Shown in pieces: positions 16,571 to 25,723 of a DNA stretch of 64,000 bases; position 1 is the first letter of the stretch, and each line of letters begins with the position of its first letter. This stretch comes from Oryzomonas japonica (GTDB lineage Bacteria > Desulfobacterota > Desulfuromonadia > Geobacterales > Pseudopelobacteraceae). Below the pieces are notes generated by a model. It did no database searches, was not told the DNA's origin, and saw only the letters and a list, made by a program, of their open reading frames with translations. The translations under genes and the position numbers were made by a program. Location of the stretch: the NCBI RefSeq assembly GCF_008802365.1, contig NZ_VZQZ01000002.1, forward strand, positions 210,362 through 274,361, written 5' to 3'.

Positions 16571-18151
16571 ATGTCTGAAAAGGGTAATATAGCGCGGGCG
16601 GCAGGTATCCTCGGTTCGGCGACCATTCTGTCGCGAGTCATGGGCATGGTGCGTGACATGGTGGTGTCGCGCCTGTTCGGCGCAGGGTTTGCGAGCGACG
16701 CCTTTTTTGCCGCCTTCCAAATCCCCAACATGCTGCGACGTTTTTTTGCCGAGGGGGCTCTGACCTCGGCCTTTGTGCCTATTTTTTCCGAGACTCTCAA
16801 CAAGCGGGGCGAACATGAGGCGCGGGAACTGGCCAATGCCTGCTTCAGCCTCTTGACCATTGTCATGGCCGGTGTGACCCTGGCCGGCATCCTGTTTTCT
16901 CCCGTCATCGTCGGCTTGATGTTTCCCGGATTTCACTCGGTGCCGGGCAAGTTCGAGCTGACCGTACTCCTGAACCGGGTGATGTTCCCCTACATCTTCT
17001 TCATCAGCCTGGTGGCGCTCTGCATGGGGATTCTCAACACCGTCCGCCATTTTTTCACCCCTGCCATCTCCACGGTCTTCCTCAATATCTCCATGATCGT
17101 TGCAGCCCTCTCACTACGGGGCTTTTTCGATGTTCCCATTACGGCCCTGGCAACAGGCGTGTTGATCGGCGGTGTCGTGCAACTGCTCCTGCAACTGCCG
17201 GTGCTGTGGCGCAAAGGATTTCCGATCCGTCCCCGTTTCGGCTTCGGCCATCCCCAGGTGCGCCGTATTGCACTCCTGATGCTGCCGTCCATCTTTGGCG
17301 TGGGGGTCTACTACCTCAATATTACCGTCAGCGCCATACTGGCCTCGCTGTTGCCCCAGGGGAGCGTGTCGTACCTCTACTACGCCCAGCGGTTGTTCGA
17401 GTTTCCCCAGGGAATCTTCACGGTCTCCGTTGCTCAGGCCGTGCTCCCCTCCATGAGCCGGCAGGCGGCCGAGGGCGACATGAACGGCATGAAGGAGTCC
17501 CTCTCATTTGGCCTGCGCCTGACCCTTTTTATCACCATTCCGGCCATGGCCGGCCTTCTGGTCTGCTCGACCCCCATCTTCAGCCTGATCTTCATGGGGG
17601 GGGCATTCGACTACGCAAAGGCGGTCAATTCGGCCCAGGCACTCTTCTATTACTCCTTAGGCCTTTCCTTCGTAGCCATGACGCGGGTCCTCGCCCCGGC
17701 CTTCTATGCGCTCAAGGACACCAAAACGCCGGTCTGGAGCGCCTTTTGCGCGTTCCTGCTCAATTTTGGTTTCAGCCTGGCTCTGATGGGGCCCTTCAAA
17801 CATGGGGGACTGGCATTGGCCACCACGATTTCGGCCTTGGGCAACATGGTAATGCTGCTCTGGTTCCTGCGGCGCAAGATCGGCCCCTTCGGCGGGCGGG
17901 GGGTTGTGTACTGCGGTCTGAAGTCGTTGGCTGCCGCCGTGCCGATGGCCATCACGGTCCGTTATCTGTGCAGTTGGGCCGATTGGTCGCTCATGGGTCA
18001 TAAAACAGGCAAAGCCCTGGTGCTTGGTGGCGCCATAGCGTCCGGCGTCGTCATCTACGGGCTCTGCGTCCGGTTGTTGCGGTCGGAGGAGGCATTGGAG
18101 GTGCTGGCAATGCTCAAAAGGAAACTGGGACGGAAAAGAAGTACACCTTGA
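16571..18151 (+). CDS. murJ: Lipid II flippase MurJ
   Basis: The 526-residue MOP-superfamily membrane protein has about 14 hydrophobic helices. The start ARAAGILGSATILSRVMGMVRDMVVSRLFGAG and the motifs FFAEGALTSAFVPIFSE and YYAQRLFEFPQGIF are MurJ hallmarks. It moves the peptidoglycan precursor lipid II across the inner membrane. It starts 2 bases after rmuC and ends before the AT-rich gap. Confidence 0.96.
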   Translation: MSEKGNIARAAGILGSATILSRVMGMVRDMVVSRLFGAGFASDAFFAAFQIPNMLRRFFAEGALTSAFVPIFSETLNKRGEHEARELANACFSLLTIVMAGVTLAGILFSPVIVGLMFPGFHSVPGKFELTVLLNRVMFPYIFFISLVALCMGILNTVRHFFTPAISTVFLNISMIVAALSLRGFFDVPITALATGVLIGGVVQLLLQLPVLWRKGFPIRPRFGFGHPQVRRIALLMLPSIFGVGVYYLNITVSAILASLLPQGSVSYLYYAQRLFEFPQGIFTVSVAQAVLPSMSRQAAEGDMNGMKESLSFGLRLTLFITIPAMAGLLVCSTPIFSLIFMGGAFDYAKAVNSAQALFYYSLGLSFVAMTRVLAPAFYALKDTKTPVWSAFCAFLLNFGFSLALMGPFKHGGLALATTISALGNMVMLLWFLRRKIGPFGGRGVVYCGLKSLAAAVPMAITVRYLCSWADWSLMGHKTGKALVLGGAIASGVVIYGLCVRLLRSEEALEVLAMLKRKLGRKRSTP

Positions 18152-18520
18152 ATTTGCGGCATCGCAGGCAAAGAATATCTTTTACGGATGGAACATGTTG
18201 AATTTAAAGGGCAACAAATTTTTCTGAAAAAATGACAGTTATGAACAGGTCGACTTGGCATGGAATTTATTTATTGTATCCAAACCGCTGCCAACCGGCT
18301 AACTACTCAAAATTCAAAGATACAAACATAACTTGTTGAAATTATTTTGAAATGCGTTTGTGTAAAAAAAAGGCAAAGTGCAAAAATCACTTGTAAAAAT
18401 ATAACTTTTGTATTTCATCAACACCGTTGTCCACAGCTTATCCACAATTTTTGTGGATAAGCTGAAACCTGATGGTAAAAGACGTCACATTCCTGTGACT
18501 TATCCCCCCCGGCACGTCGA
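18152..18520. other. 369-bp AT-rich intergenic region with DnaA boxes
   Basis: No gene was recognised. The stretch at about 18160-18420 is strikingly AT-rich compared with its GC-rich surroundings. At its right end are TTGTCCACA (18427-18435), the perfect DnaA box TTATCCACA (18438-18446) and its exact inverse TGTGGATAA (18452-18460). The last two lie inside a 14-bp perfect inverted repeat with a 3-base loop (18434-18464). Neither strand has a T-run after the repeat, so it is not a standard terminator although it lies between convergent genes. The combination resembles part of a replication origin or a DnaA-binding control site. Confidence 0.6.
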
Positions 18521-19321
18521 TCATTCGAGTTTTTTAGCCTCTTCCCATAGGATATCCATGTCGGCAAGCGGGGTCTCTTTCATCTTCTTTCCCTGCCCCT
18601 GGAGATTTTCCTCCACATACCGGAAACGTCGTTGAAACCGGTTGATCGTTTTACGCAGGGCCTCCTCGGGATTGAGCGACAGAAAACGCCCCAGGTTGAC
18701 GATGGCGAACAGCAGGTCGCCTAGTTCGTCCTCCATGCGGGTCTCATCGCCCCCGTCCCACGCCTCCTCAAACTCGTGCAACTCTTCCATTACCTTGGCA
18801 AAGACCTGGTCGGCATGTTCCCAGTCAAAACCGACCCGCGATGCCTTTTCGGTGATCTTCTGAGCCTTGAGCAACGCCGGTAGATGCGGGGGCACGCCGG
18901 ACAGGGCCGATGGCCGCTCCTGCCCCTTTTCGGCCTTTTTGATGCGCTCCCAGTTCTCTACCTGTGCCTCGCTGTCACTGATCTCCATGTCGCCGAAGAC
19001 ATGGGGATGGCGTCTGACGAGCTTGTCGCAGAGTTCCTGGATGACGTCGGCCATGTCGAACGCTCCCGCCTCTTCGGCAATTGCGGCATGAAAGACCGGT
19101 TGCAGCAACAGGTCGCCCAACTCCTCCTTCAGATGTTCCGGAGATTTTGCGTCGATGGCCTCAATGACCTCGTAGGTCTCTTCCAGCAGATAGCGCGTCA
19201 GGCTCTCGTGGGTTTGTTCGGCATCCCAGGGGCAGCCGCCGGGGCCGCGCAGGCGGCGCATGATATTCACCAGGTCGTCGAAGGTGCTGTGGTTTGCGGT
19301 CATAACGGTCTCGTTGCTCAT
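18521..19321 (-). CDS. mazG: Nucleoside triphosphate pyrophosphohydrolase MazG
   Basis: The 266-residue two-domain MazG hydrolyses (d)NTPs to monophosphates. LRGPGGCPWDAEQTHESLTRYLLEETYEVIEAI and EELGDLLLQ mark domain 1. VMEELHEFEEAW and EDELGDLLFAIVNLGRFL mark domain 2, with the EExxE...ExxD metal-binding pattern intact. The ATG overlaps the stop of the upstream coiled-coil protein by 4 bases. Confidence 0.95.
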   Translation of the reverse strand: MSNETVMTANHSTFDDLVNIMRRLRGPGGCPWDAEQTHESLTRYLLEETYEVIEAIDAKSPEHLKEELGDLLLQPVFHAAIAEEAGAFDMADVIQELCDKLVRRHPHVFGDMEISDSEAQVENWERIKKAEKGQERPSALSGVPPHLPALLKAQKITEKASRVGFDWEHADQVFAKVMEELHEFEEAWDGGDETRMEDELGDLLFAIVNLGRFLSLNPEEALRKTINRFQRRFRYVEENLQGQGKKMKETPLADMDILWEEAKKLE

Positions 19322-20226
19322 TTCGCGGCCACAAGATCGGCGGCCAGTTCATCGTAGACCGCCAGGGATTTTACGCTCGCCGCTTCCTTTTTCGTGATCT
19401 CTTCGAAGGATCTCAGCTTGCCGTTGAATCGGTTGGCCTGGGTCTTGAGGTTGCTGGTACTCTCCGACAGAAAGCTCTTTTCCTTGGGGTCGACATCCTT
19501 TTTCATCAGCCCCTTGACCTTGTTCCAATATTCATCCGTTCCGCTGGCGTAGTGGTTCACGCTCTCAAGGAAGGAGAGGGCGCCGGAGGAGAGGTCGGCG
19601 ACCGTGGCCAGTTTTGCTTGGGTGTCGTTCATGTCTTTCAGCAGTTTCTGATCGGCGAAATGGGACGCTTCGGTTATTGTCTTCTCATCGAGCGGTTTGG
19701 CCGGGTCGATGGCCTCGACCAGCGCGATGAAGCGTTTGGACGAGTTCAAGTAATTGGTGACTGAAACGGAGGCGTTGTTGAGTGCTATCGTAAACTGGGT
19801 GACGAACTTGGTGAAGATTGAAGCCTGTCCGGCGTAGGGGATCGGGAGCATTCTGGCGGCCACCGCCGCATAGGAGCCGGCCTGGATGTACCGGTTATAG
19901 CCCGCCAGGTTGGTGCTCATCCATTTGACGAAACCCTGAAAATCGCTGGTGGTTTGACGCTGAGTCTTGACCTCGGCGGCGATTTCCCGGAGGCGCTGGA
20001 CCTTTTTCTGACGCAGACGTTCGGCTGAGATGGTCTTGACGGTTTCAAGCTGTTTGATTCTGAGTTTGAGCCCTTCGTTCTCCAGTTGGAGATTGAACAG
20101 ATGCTCCTCGCTCGGTGTGGTCGGGCCGCAGGCATTTTCCTCCGCATGTACGCCGGCGGAGGAAAACAGGATCAGGGCGGCCAGCACACCTATCGTCCCG
20201 ACTGATGGACGTCGTCTTTCGATCAT
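19318..20226 (-). CDS. Exported coiled-coil protein of unknown function
   Basis: The 302 residues start with a signal peptide (VGTIGVLAALILFSSAGVHA). A coiled coil covers about residues 43-90 (LFNLQLENEGLKLRIKQLETVKTI...), and a glycine/alanine-rich helical middle follows (AGSYAAVAARMLPIPYAGQA). The C-terminus is predominantly helical. I recognise no family. The ATG at 20224-20226 is chosen because AAAAGGA precedes it and it gives a proper signal peptide. It is co-transcribed with mazG, which overlaps its stop. This is an odd pairing of an exported protein with a cytoplasmic nucleotide hydrolase. Confidence 0.72.
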   Translation of the reverse strand: MIERRRPSVGTIGVLAALILFSSAGVHAEENACGPTTPSEEHLFNLQLENEGLKLRIKQLETVKTISAERLRQKKVQRLREIAAEVKTQRQTTSDFQGFVKWMSTNLAGYNRYIQAGSYAAVAARMLPIPYAGQASIFTKFVTQFTIALNNASVSVTNYLNSSKRFIALVEAIDPAKPLDEKTITEASHFADQKLLKDMNDTQAKLATVADLSSGALSFLESVNHYASGTDEYWNKVKGLMKKDVDPKEKSFLSESTSNLKTQANRFNGKLRSFEEITKKEAASVKSLAVYDELAADLVAAK

Positions 20227-20279
20227 AATATTGCATCCTTTTCTGTTGGTTTGGTTATGGCGGAAGTGCGCGCGGTTTT

Positions 20280-20308
20280 TATATAGCTCTGCGCCGGGCA
20301 CAATGCAA
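20280..20308 (-). promoter_or_regulatory. Sigma-70 promoter for the coiled-coil protein and mazG
   Basis: Read on the minus strand: TTGCAT (plus 20303-20308), 17-base spacer, TATATA (20280-20285). It is placed about 50 bases upstream of the ATG at 20226. Confidence 0.58.
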
Positions 20309-20447
20309 CGTCTTTTGCCATGTTGACGTGCATGCGGCGACAATGAATTGCATTTGCCCCCGTTTCTGTACTACCATAGGCGGGCCGTGTCGGATACCCT
20401 TACCTGCCGTGCCACCGAACGGAGTTTACGCACTAGAGGCTGATGCC

Positions 20448-21767
20448 ATGCCATTCCCCGGACATTTTCGCTTGAGCCTGATCCAGAAGATGATCATCAG
20501 TTTTGCCCTCTGCGGTATATGTATGATGGCCGCGCTGATATATGCCGTTGCCGGACTGGGGTCGATGCATCGCATGGAGGAGGAGATCGCCAGAAGCGAT
20601 CTGTCCGCGGCCACCATTACCATTACCCTGCGCGAGATGATGCTGACGCAGGAACGCTATGTCGGCAAGTTTCAAATTCTGCGGCAGGCGGAATTCCGTG
20701 AGCTTTACAACCAAAATGCGGAAAAATTCCGCTCGGAGTTGGCTTCTTTGCGGCGTGTCTACCAGGGCAAGGACGGCGACAAGCTTGTTGCGGCGTATGC
20801 GGCCTATGCAAACCTGGCCAGGCAGGTGTTCAGCGGCAGGGAGGTCGACGCCAAGGCCATGAAACAGGTTACGGCACGGGTGGAAAATCTTATCGAACAG
20901 ATTCGGGTGGAACAGAAGGAATCCCTGGCGAACAAGTTGAAAGTATCCGATGAAAAGGAGGCCAAGACCGTCACCCGCTCCATAGGGTTGGCTTTTGTTG
21001 GCGTGCTGTCCGCCTTCTTGGTGGCAGTCTATCTGATCTATACCTTCGCCTCCTCCATCGGCAAGCTGCAAACCGCCACCCACCGCATTGCCGCCGGCGA
21101 CTTCGACCACGATCCGGGTATTCCGCCGGGTGACGAGATCGGCACCCTGGCGCAAGATTTCACGCGGATGGCGGCCAGACTCAAGGAGTTGGAACAGATC
21201 AGTCTCGACGCCAGCCCCCTGACCCGGCTGCCGGGAAATATCGCCATCGAACGTTCCATCAGCCGGCGGCTGCGCGAACGGCTGCCGTTTGCCATGTGCT
21301 ACCTGGATCTGGACAATTTCAAATCCTACAATGATCGCTACGGTTACATCAAGGCCAGCGAGATACTGCGTGAGACCGGCGAACTGATTCATAATGCGGT
21401 CAAGCGCCTGAATGATCCCCAAGCCTTTGTCGGGCACATCGGCGGCGACGATTTTGTCGTCATCGTCGGCGCGGGGCTGGCCAAGACGGCCTGCCAGACA
21501 ATCATTCAGGAATTCGACGCCATGGTCCCATTCTTTTATTCGGAAGAGGATCGCGCTGCCGGCTCATTTGAAGGTGTTGACCGTTATGGTGTGCCCCGGG
21601 TGTTTCCGCTCATATCCATGTCGATTGCCGTATTGGTCTGCGAGCCGGGCGATTATGCCACCGCAGCCGAGATCGCTACGGCTGCGGCCGAGGTCAAGGA
21701 TCACGTCAAGGAGTCATCGGGGAGTAACTATATCATCGTGAGAGAGGCGGGAAACTATGATGTTTGA
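20448..21767 (+). CDS. Membrane HAMP-GGDEF protein with variant GGDDF site
   Basis: The 439 residues begin with a membrane helix at about 15-40. A helical extracytoplasmic sensor region follows, then a second membrane helix near 175-200 (LAFVGVLSAFLVAVYLIYTFA) and a HAMP domain (ATHRIAAGDFDHDPGIPPGDEIGTLAQDF). The C-terminus is a GGDEF-type domain (LTRLPGNIAIERSI, AMCYLDLDNFKSYNDRYGY, HIGGDDFVVIV). The active-site loop reads GGDDF, so the catalytic Glu is replaced by Asp. Activity as a diguanylate cyclase is therefore uncertain. The start is placed at the ATG at 20448, ahead of the first helix. The end overlaps the next gene by 11 bases. Confidence 0.85.
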   Translation: MPFPGHFRLSLIQKMIISFALCGICMMAALIYAVAGLGSMHRMEEEIARSDLSAATITITLREMMLTQERYVGKFQILRQAEFRELYNQNAEKFRSELASLRRVYQGKDGDKLVAAYAAYANLARQVFSGREVDAKAMKQVTARVENLIEQIRVEQKESLANKLKVSDEKEAKTVTRSIGLAFVGVLSAFLVAVYLIYTFASSIGKLQTATHRIAAGDFDHDPGIPPGDEIGTLAQDFTRMAARLKELEQISLDASPLTRLPGNIAIERSISRRLRERLPFAMCYLDLDNFKSYNDRYGYIKASEILRETGELIHNAVKRLNDPQAFVGHIGGDDFVVIVGAGLAKTACQTIIQEFDAMVPFFYSEEDRAAGSFEGVDRYGVPRVFPLISMSIAVLVCEPGDYATAAEIATAAAEVKDHVKESSGSNYIIVREAGNYDV

Positions 21768-22284
21768 GCGGGCTGCCGTTGCGCTCATACTGTCGTTGGT
21801 GGTGGCGTTTTCCGGTGGCTGTAGCATGTTGCGGGGCAAGCCGCCTTCAACGGCCACTCCAGTCATGGAACAGGAACGCCGTTTTGCCGGCGCGCTGCAG
21901 TATCTGATACAGGGGAAAGAACGGGAGGCACAGGGGGGGCTGGAACAGGTCGTCGCTGGACAGGCGTTGCCCGGTGTGACGGATGAAGCGCTTTTCCGGT
22001 TGGCTTTGCTTCACCTGCGGGACGAGGGAGGAAAGGGGGACGCCCATGCCCATGCCTTGTTGGTGCGATTGAAAAAGGAGTACCCTCGCAGTGCCTGGAC
22101 CCGACAGGCGGCGCCCTTGGCCGCCTACCTGGTGGGTGTGAGCGCTCTTCGCGACAGCCTGCACGACGTGAGAACCCTGCGGGAGCGAAATCTGTCCCTC
22201 ACCCGGGATAACAAGGAACTACGCCAGAGTCTCGAACGTTTGAAAAATCTTGATCTTGAGTTGGAGCAGAAGATAAAACGCTGA
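21757..22284 (+). CDS. Lipoprotein with helical repeats, coupled to the GGDEF gene
   Basis: The 175-residue protein has a lipoprotein signal peptide (LILSLVVAF, lipobox FSGGC). TPR-like helices follow (RFAGALQYLIQGKEREAQGGLEQVV; ALFRLALLHLRDEG). A C-terminal coiled coil lies at about 140-175 (LRERNLSLTRDNKELRQSLERLKNLDLEL). It overlaps the end of the HAMP-GGDEF gene, which suggests that the two work together, perhaps with the lipoprotein as a periplasmic partner of the sensor. The function is unknown. Confidence 0.7.
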   Translation: MMFERAAVALILSLVVAFSGGCSMLRGKPPSTATPVMEQERRFAGALQYLIQGKEREAQGGLEQVVAGQALPGVTDEALFRLALLHLRDEGGKGDAHAHALLVRLKKEYPRSAWTRQAAPLAAYLVGVSALRDSLHDVRTLRERNLSLTRDNKELRQSLERLKNLDLELEQKIKR

Positions 22285-22769
22285 AAAAAACTTTTGCGTG
22301 CCAATTTTGCTCTGCCGTTGGACAGCAAAGCGCTGTTCGCCCTCGCCCCCCCTCTTTCGAAACTTGAATCAATTTTTCCATGGGAGGATCCACGGAAGAA
22401 ACGGTTCGTTTTTTTTCGCCAATTCACCGGCCATGGCTGTGCAAAGAAGCAATTTGGCGGCACCGCTTGTGCGATAGCTCTCCGCTTTTATAAACGCCCC
22501 ACGACAGAGGTTCTTCTTTTTGATCGTAAAATCCGGGTATTGTGTGAAATGGCTGATCAACCTTGATCCTGGTTCGATACTTGCTTCTTTTAAATATGGG
22601 TGCCGCAACGCTTGGCAGGCAAAAACAGGAAAGGGTGGCAATCAATTCGCAATTCGTTCATATGGGTATTGAGGCAGAACGACGTCGCTGGTTGAGGATG
22701 GACCTGCTTGGGCTTGAACAGTTTCCGCTTTGATAGCTTTAAAAATGATCTGTGGATTTTAGACTTAGA
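22285..22769. other. Long non-coding gap before the cytochrome gene
   Basis: About 485 bases with no convincing gene, cyclic-di-GMP riboswitch or terminator that I can identify. AT content is raised towards the right end. A regulated leader for the cytochrome is possible, but no conserved motif supports it. Confidence 0.35.
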
Positions 22770-23438
22770 ATGATCATGGCTTCGGTTGTACCGATTGTAT
22801 TCTGTTATCTGAATGCAACGGCAGCTTTTTGCGGCTGGTATGCCGGGACGGGTGTTTCCGGGTCAAAGCATGATCTCAATATGTTCAGTAGCTCAAGCGA
22901 CCTGCAGGAGCGGGTTTGTATCTACTGCCACGTTCCGCATCATGCTGCTGGAGATACCCTGGCCTCGACCCCGGTCTGGGATGAGGTAAAGTCCGGCAAG
23001 GTGTTTACGCCATACAAAAGCGCAACATTCGATGCTACCGTCGTTGATCCTCTCGTCGGGCCGACAAGGTTGTGCCTCTCATGCCACGACGGCGTCGTGG
23101 CCAGCGATAACCACCCAAACTTGAGAAGCGACAGCTATGGTGGGGCGGGTATTGCGATTAATGGTGATCTGAGCAACGATCATCCTGTCGGTTTCAGCTA
23201 TCTGGAAGTGGTAAACAATAAGCCGAATGCGTACAGGTCGCCGAATGCGCTATGGCTTGACGGAAACGGCTCAGTCACGGTGGCAAGCTGTCTGTATAAT
23301 AATGCCATTGTTACCTGTGTTACCTGTCACGACCCTCATAATAAAAAGAATGTGTCAGACCCCAACAATACCTATAATTACTTTGTCTATTCCCGGCAGG
23401 CACACTCATCTCTCTGCCAAAGCTGCCATATAAAATAG
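22770..23438 (+). CDS. Periplasmic tetraheme c-type cytochrome
   Basis: The protein of about 222 residues has a signal peptide and four CXXCH heme-binding motifs (CIYCH, CLSCH, CVTCH, CQSCH). Several additional histidines (HVPHHAA, DNHPN, SNDHPVG, DPHN) could be distal ligands. The pattern fits the doubled-CXXCH multiheme proteins used by metal-reducing bacteria for periplasmic electron transfer. The start may be the ATG at 22770 or the in-frame GTG at 22752. Neither has a strong ribosome-binding site. It converges on tgt with a 28-base gap. Confidence 0.85.
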   Translation: MIMASVVPIVFCYLNATAAFCGWYAGTGVSGSKHDLNMFSSSSDLQERVCIYCHVPHHAAGDTLASTPVWDEVKSGKVFTPYKSATFDATVVDPLVGPTRLCLSCHDGVVASDNHPNLRSDSYGGAGIAINGDLSNDHPVGFSYLEVVNNKPNAYRSPNALWLDGNGSVTVASCLYNNAIVTCVTCHDPHNKKNVSDPNNTYNYFVYSRQAHSSLCQSCHIK

Positions 23439-23466
23439 TACCTCCTGCAGCAGGCAATGAGGCGCA

Positions 23467-24594
23467 TCACTCGTCGCGCTTCACCTTCCGTTCATTCCCC
23501 AGGTATTCCCTCAGAAACGCACCCTTGTATTCCATGAACCGGTCATTGGCGATTGCCTCCCTGATCTCAGCCATCATGGTCAGGTAGAAGTGGATGTTGT
23601 GCAGGGCGGATAAGATCGCCGAAAGCACCTCGTTGGCCACAAACAGATGGTGAAGGTAAGCGCGGGTGAAATGGCGGCAGGTGTAGCAGTCGCAGCTGGG
23701 GTCAATGGGGAAAAAATCCCGTTTGTAGTTCTTGTTGGTTAGACGGATCTTGCCCCGCCGGGTGAAGAGTGTCGCGCTCCGGGCGTAGCGGGTGGGAATG
23801 ACGCAGTCGAACATGTCGACACCACGCTCAACGCTCTCCAGGATGTCTTCCGGGAGGCCGACTCCCATCAGGTAACGCGGCTTGTTTTCCGGCAGATGCG
23901 GCGCCGTCCAGCCCACCACTTTTTTGAGCAGTTCCAATCCTTCGCCGACACTGACACCGCCAATGGCATAGCCGGGCAGGTCCAGCTTGCGCATCTCCCG
24001 GGCGCACATGGCCCGCAGATCCTCGTACACACTCCCCTGGACGATGCCGAACAAGGCCTGGCCGTTGTCGGTCATGGCGTTACGGCACTCCTTGAGCCAG
24101 CGGATGGTCTTTTTCGTGGACTGCTCGGCGTACGCCTTGTCGCAAGGGTAGGGGATGCACTCGTCGAAGGCCATGATGATATCGGCCCCCAGGTCCTGTT
24201 GAATACGGGTGGCGCTGGCCGGGTCGAGATAGATTTCCTCACCGGTCACCTCGTGTTTGAAGAAAACGCCATCCTCGGTGATCCGTTTATTGGGAAGGGA
24301 AAAAACCTGAAATCCGCCCGAGTCGGTCAGAATCGGTTTGTCCCACGACATGAATTTGTGCAGACCGCCAGCCTTTTTCACCAGACCTTCGCCCGGTTGT
24401 AAATGAAGGTGATAGGTGTTGCTGAGAATGATCCGCGCCCCGGTTTCCTCTATCTGCGCAGGGGTGAGCGGTTTCATGGCGCCGTGGGTGGCCACCGGCA
24501 TGAAAATCGGCGTGGGAATCTCCCCCCGCGAGGTAGTGATAAGGCCCAGTCGGGCGGCACAATGCTTGTCTTTTTTTATTAATTGGAATAACAT
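23467..24594 (-). CDS. tgt: Queuine tRNA-ribosyltransferase
   Basis: The 375-residue enzyme exchanges guanine 34 in GUN-anticodon tRNAs for preQ1. The nucleophile region ADIIMAFDEC and DSGGFQVFSL are present, as is the zinc site CDCYTCRHFTRAYLHHL. The length is normal. GAGGGG lies just upstream of the ATG. Confidence 0.97.
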   Translation of the reverse strand: MLFQLIKKDKHCAARLGLITTSRGEIPTPIFMPVATHGAMKPLTPAQIEETGARIILSNTYHLHLQPGEGLVKKAGGLHKFMSWDKPILTDSGGFQVFSLPNKRITEDGVFFKHEVTGEEIYLDPASATRIQQDLGADIIMAFDECIPYPCDKAYAEQSTKKTIRWLKECRNAMTDNGQALFGIVQGSVYEDLRAMCAREMRKLDLPGYAIGGVSVGEGLELLKKVVGWTAPHLPENKPRYLMGVGLPEDILESVERGVDMFDCVIPTRYARSATLFTRRGKIRLTNKNYKRDFFPIDPSCDCYTCRHFTRAYLHHLFVANEVLSAILSALHNIHFYLTMMAEIREAIANDRFMEYKGAFLREYLGNERKVKRDE

Positions 24595-25044
24595 CTAACC
24601 CCTCGTTATCAATTCTGTTCTAAATCTTGTTCGCATCGTAGCTACGGTGACCGGGTCACGGAGAGGTACAGGTGTGAATCATATCATATGTTCGTAACAA
24701 AATGCTTACGATAGCGTGTAGTTTACTATCAGAATGTCGCTCCAAATGCAATCCCGGTGATGCTTGACGCCTGGAGCTGTTTCGCCTGTATTCTGTATAC
24801 ACAAAACCCTTGCAATTTTTTATAACGGTGTTTACTATGCCCTGTCTGGATTCCACAGAGAAAATGACATGGCATTAATTGCATGACTGCCGCATCAAAT
24901 ACACTCGAAGGAGGATAGAATGCAGGTCGTCTCAAGGTCGTGTTGGCGTGGTCCCCCGCCTTTCCCTTATCATCTCGCTATCCCCATGCTTTATTTCCAT
25001 TGATGCTCCGAGCGTTATTACCATCTTAAAAAGGAAGGAACTCT
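24595..25044. other. Divergent 450-bp gap between tgt and frdC
   Basis: No gene was recognised. It contains a GTGACC-G-GGTCAC palindrome at 24647-24659 and a candidate frd promoter at 24810-24838. A strong AAGGAAGGAAC ribosome-binding site precedes frdC. The predicted frd leader would be about 200 bases long, with no recognised riboswitch. Confidence 0.45.
24810..24838 (+). promoter_or_regulatory. Candidate sigma-70 promoter for frdCAB
   Basis: TTGCAA at 24810-24815, a 17-base spacer, then TACTAT at 24833-24838. The spacing is ideal, but the long leader to frdC leaves room for other promoters. Confidence 0.42.
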
Positions 25045-25713
25045 ATGCAACTACTATCATCGTCTATCGGCAGAAAGATCGTGATGGCGATCACGGGACT
25101 GCTCATGATCTTGTTTGTCGTGGTCCATCTGATCGGCAATACGACCATTTTTGGCTGGATCAGCGGAGGCATCAACGCCTATGCCCACCACCTCCATGCG
25201 TTTCCTCCCCTGGTGTGGGCATTCCGGGCCTTCATGCTGGCTGCCGTTTCCATCCATATCTGGTACGGCATTCAGTTGACCATTGAGAATCGCGGCGGCC
25301 GGTCCCAACCGTATGCCGTCAAGGCGACCCAGAAGGCCACGTTTGCCAGCGAGAACATGATCTGGACCGGCCTGCTCCTTCTCTGCTTCATTATTTATCA
25401 CCTGTTGCACTTCACCATGAAGGTCGTCCCCGGCATGGCCCTGGTGCCCGATGCCGAAGGGGCGATCAACGTCTTTACCATGGTAGTCTCCAGCTTCCAG
25501 AACTTTTTTGTGGCCTTCATCTATGTGGCGGCTATGGTGACCCTGTTTCTGCATCTGTCACACGGCATCCAGAGCTTTTTCCAGACGATGGGGTGGAGTA
25601 CCGACAGGACGCTGCCGGTCTATGTCAAGGCTGGCACCCTGGTTGCGCTGGTTTTGTTTCTGGGGTACGTCGCCGTTCCGTTGTCAATCTTTGCTGGAAT
25701 TCTGAAAGGTTAA
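25045..25713 (+). CDS. frdC: Succinate dehydrogenase/fumarate reductase cytochrome b subunit
   Basis: The 222-residue protein has five membrane helices and histidines within or beside them ([38 protein letters not shown]). These are the ligands of the two b hemes in the Bacillus/Wolinella/Geobacter type. It anchors the FrdAB catalytic dimer and exchanges electrons with menaquinone. It is the first gene of the frdCAB operon. Confidence 0.93.
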   Translation: MQLLSSSIGRKIVMAITGLLMILFVVVHLIGNTTIFGWISGGINAYAHHLHAFPPLVWAFRAFMLAAVSIHIWYGIQLTIENRGGRSQPYAVKATQKATFASENMIWTGLLLLCFIIYHLLHFTMKVVPGMALVPDAEGAINVFTMVVSSFQNFFVAFIYVAAMVTLFLHLSHGIQSFFQTMGWSTDRTLPVYVKAGTLVALVLFLGYVAVPLSIFAGILKG

Positions 25714-25723
25714 GGGGGTTACC

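Noticed and set aside
18434..18464. Inverted repeat as an intrinsic terminator between murJ and mazG
   Set aside because: No T-run follows on either strand, and each arm is an exact DnaA box. I report it as a DnaA-binding region instead.
22285..22769. Cyclic di-GMP riboswitch before the cytochrome gene
   Set aside because: The position would be typical for Geobacter relatives, but I could not find the conserved GEMM core sequence.
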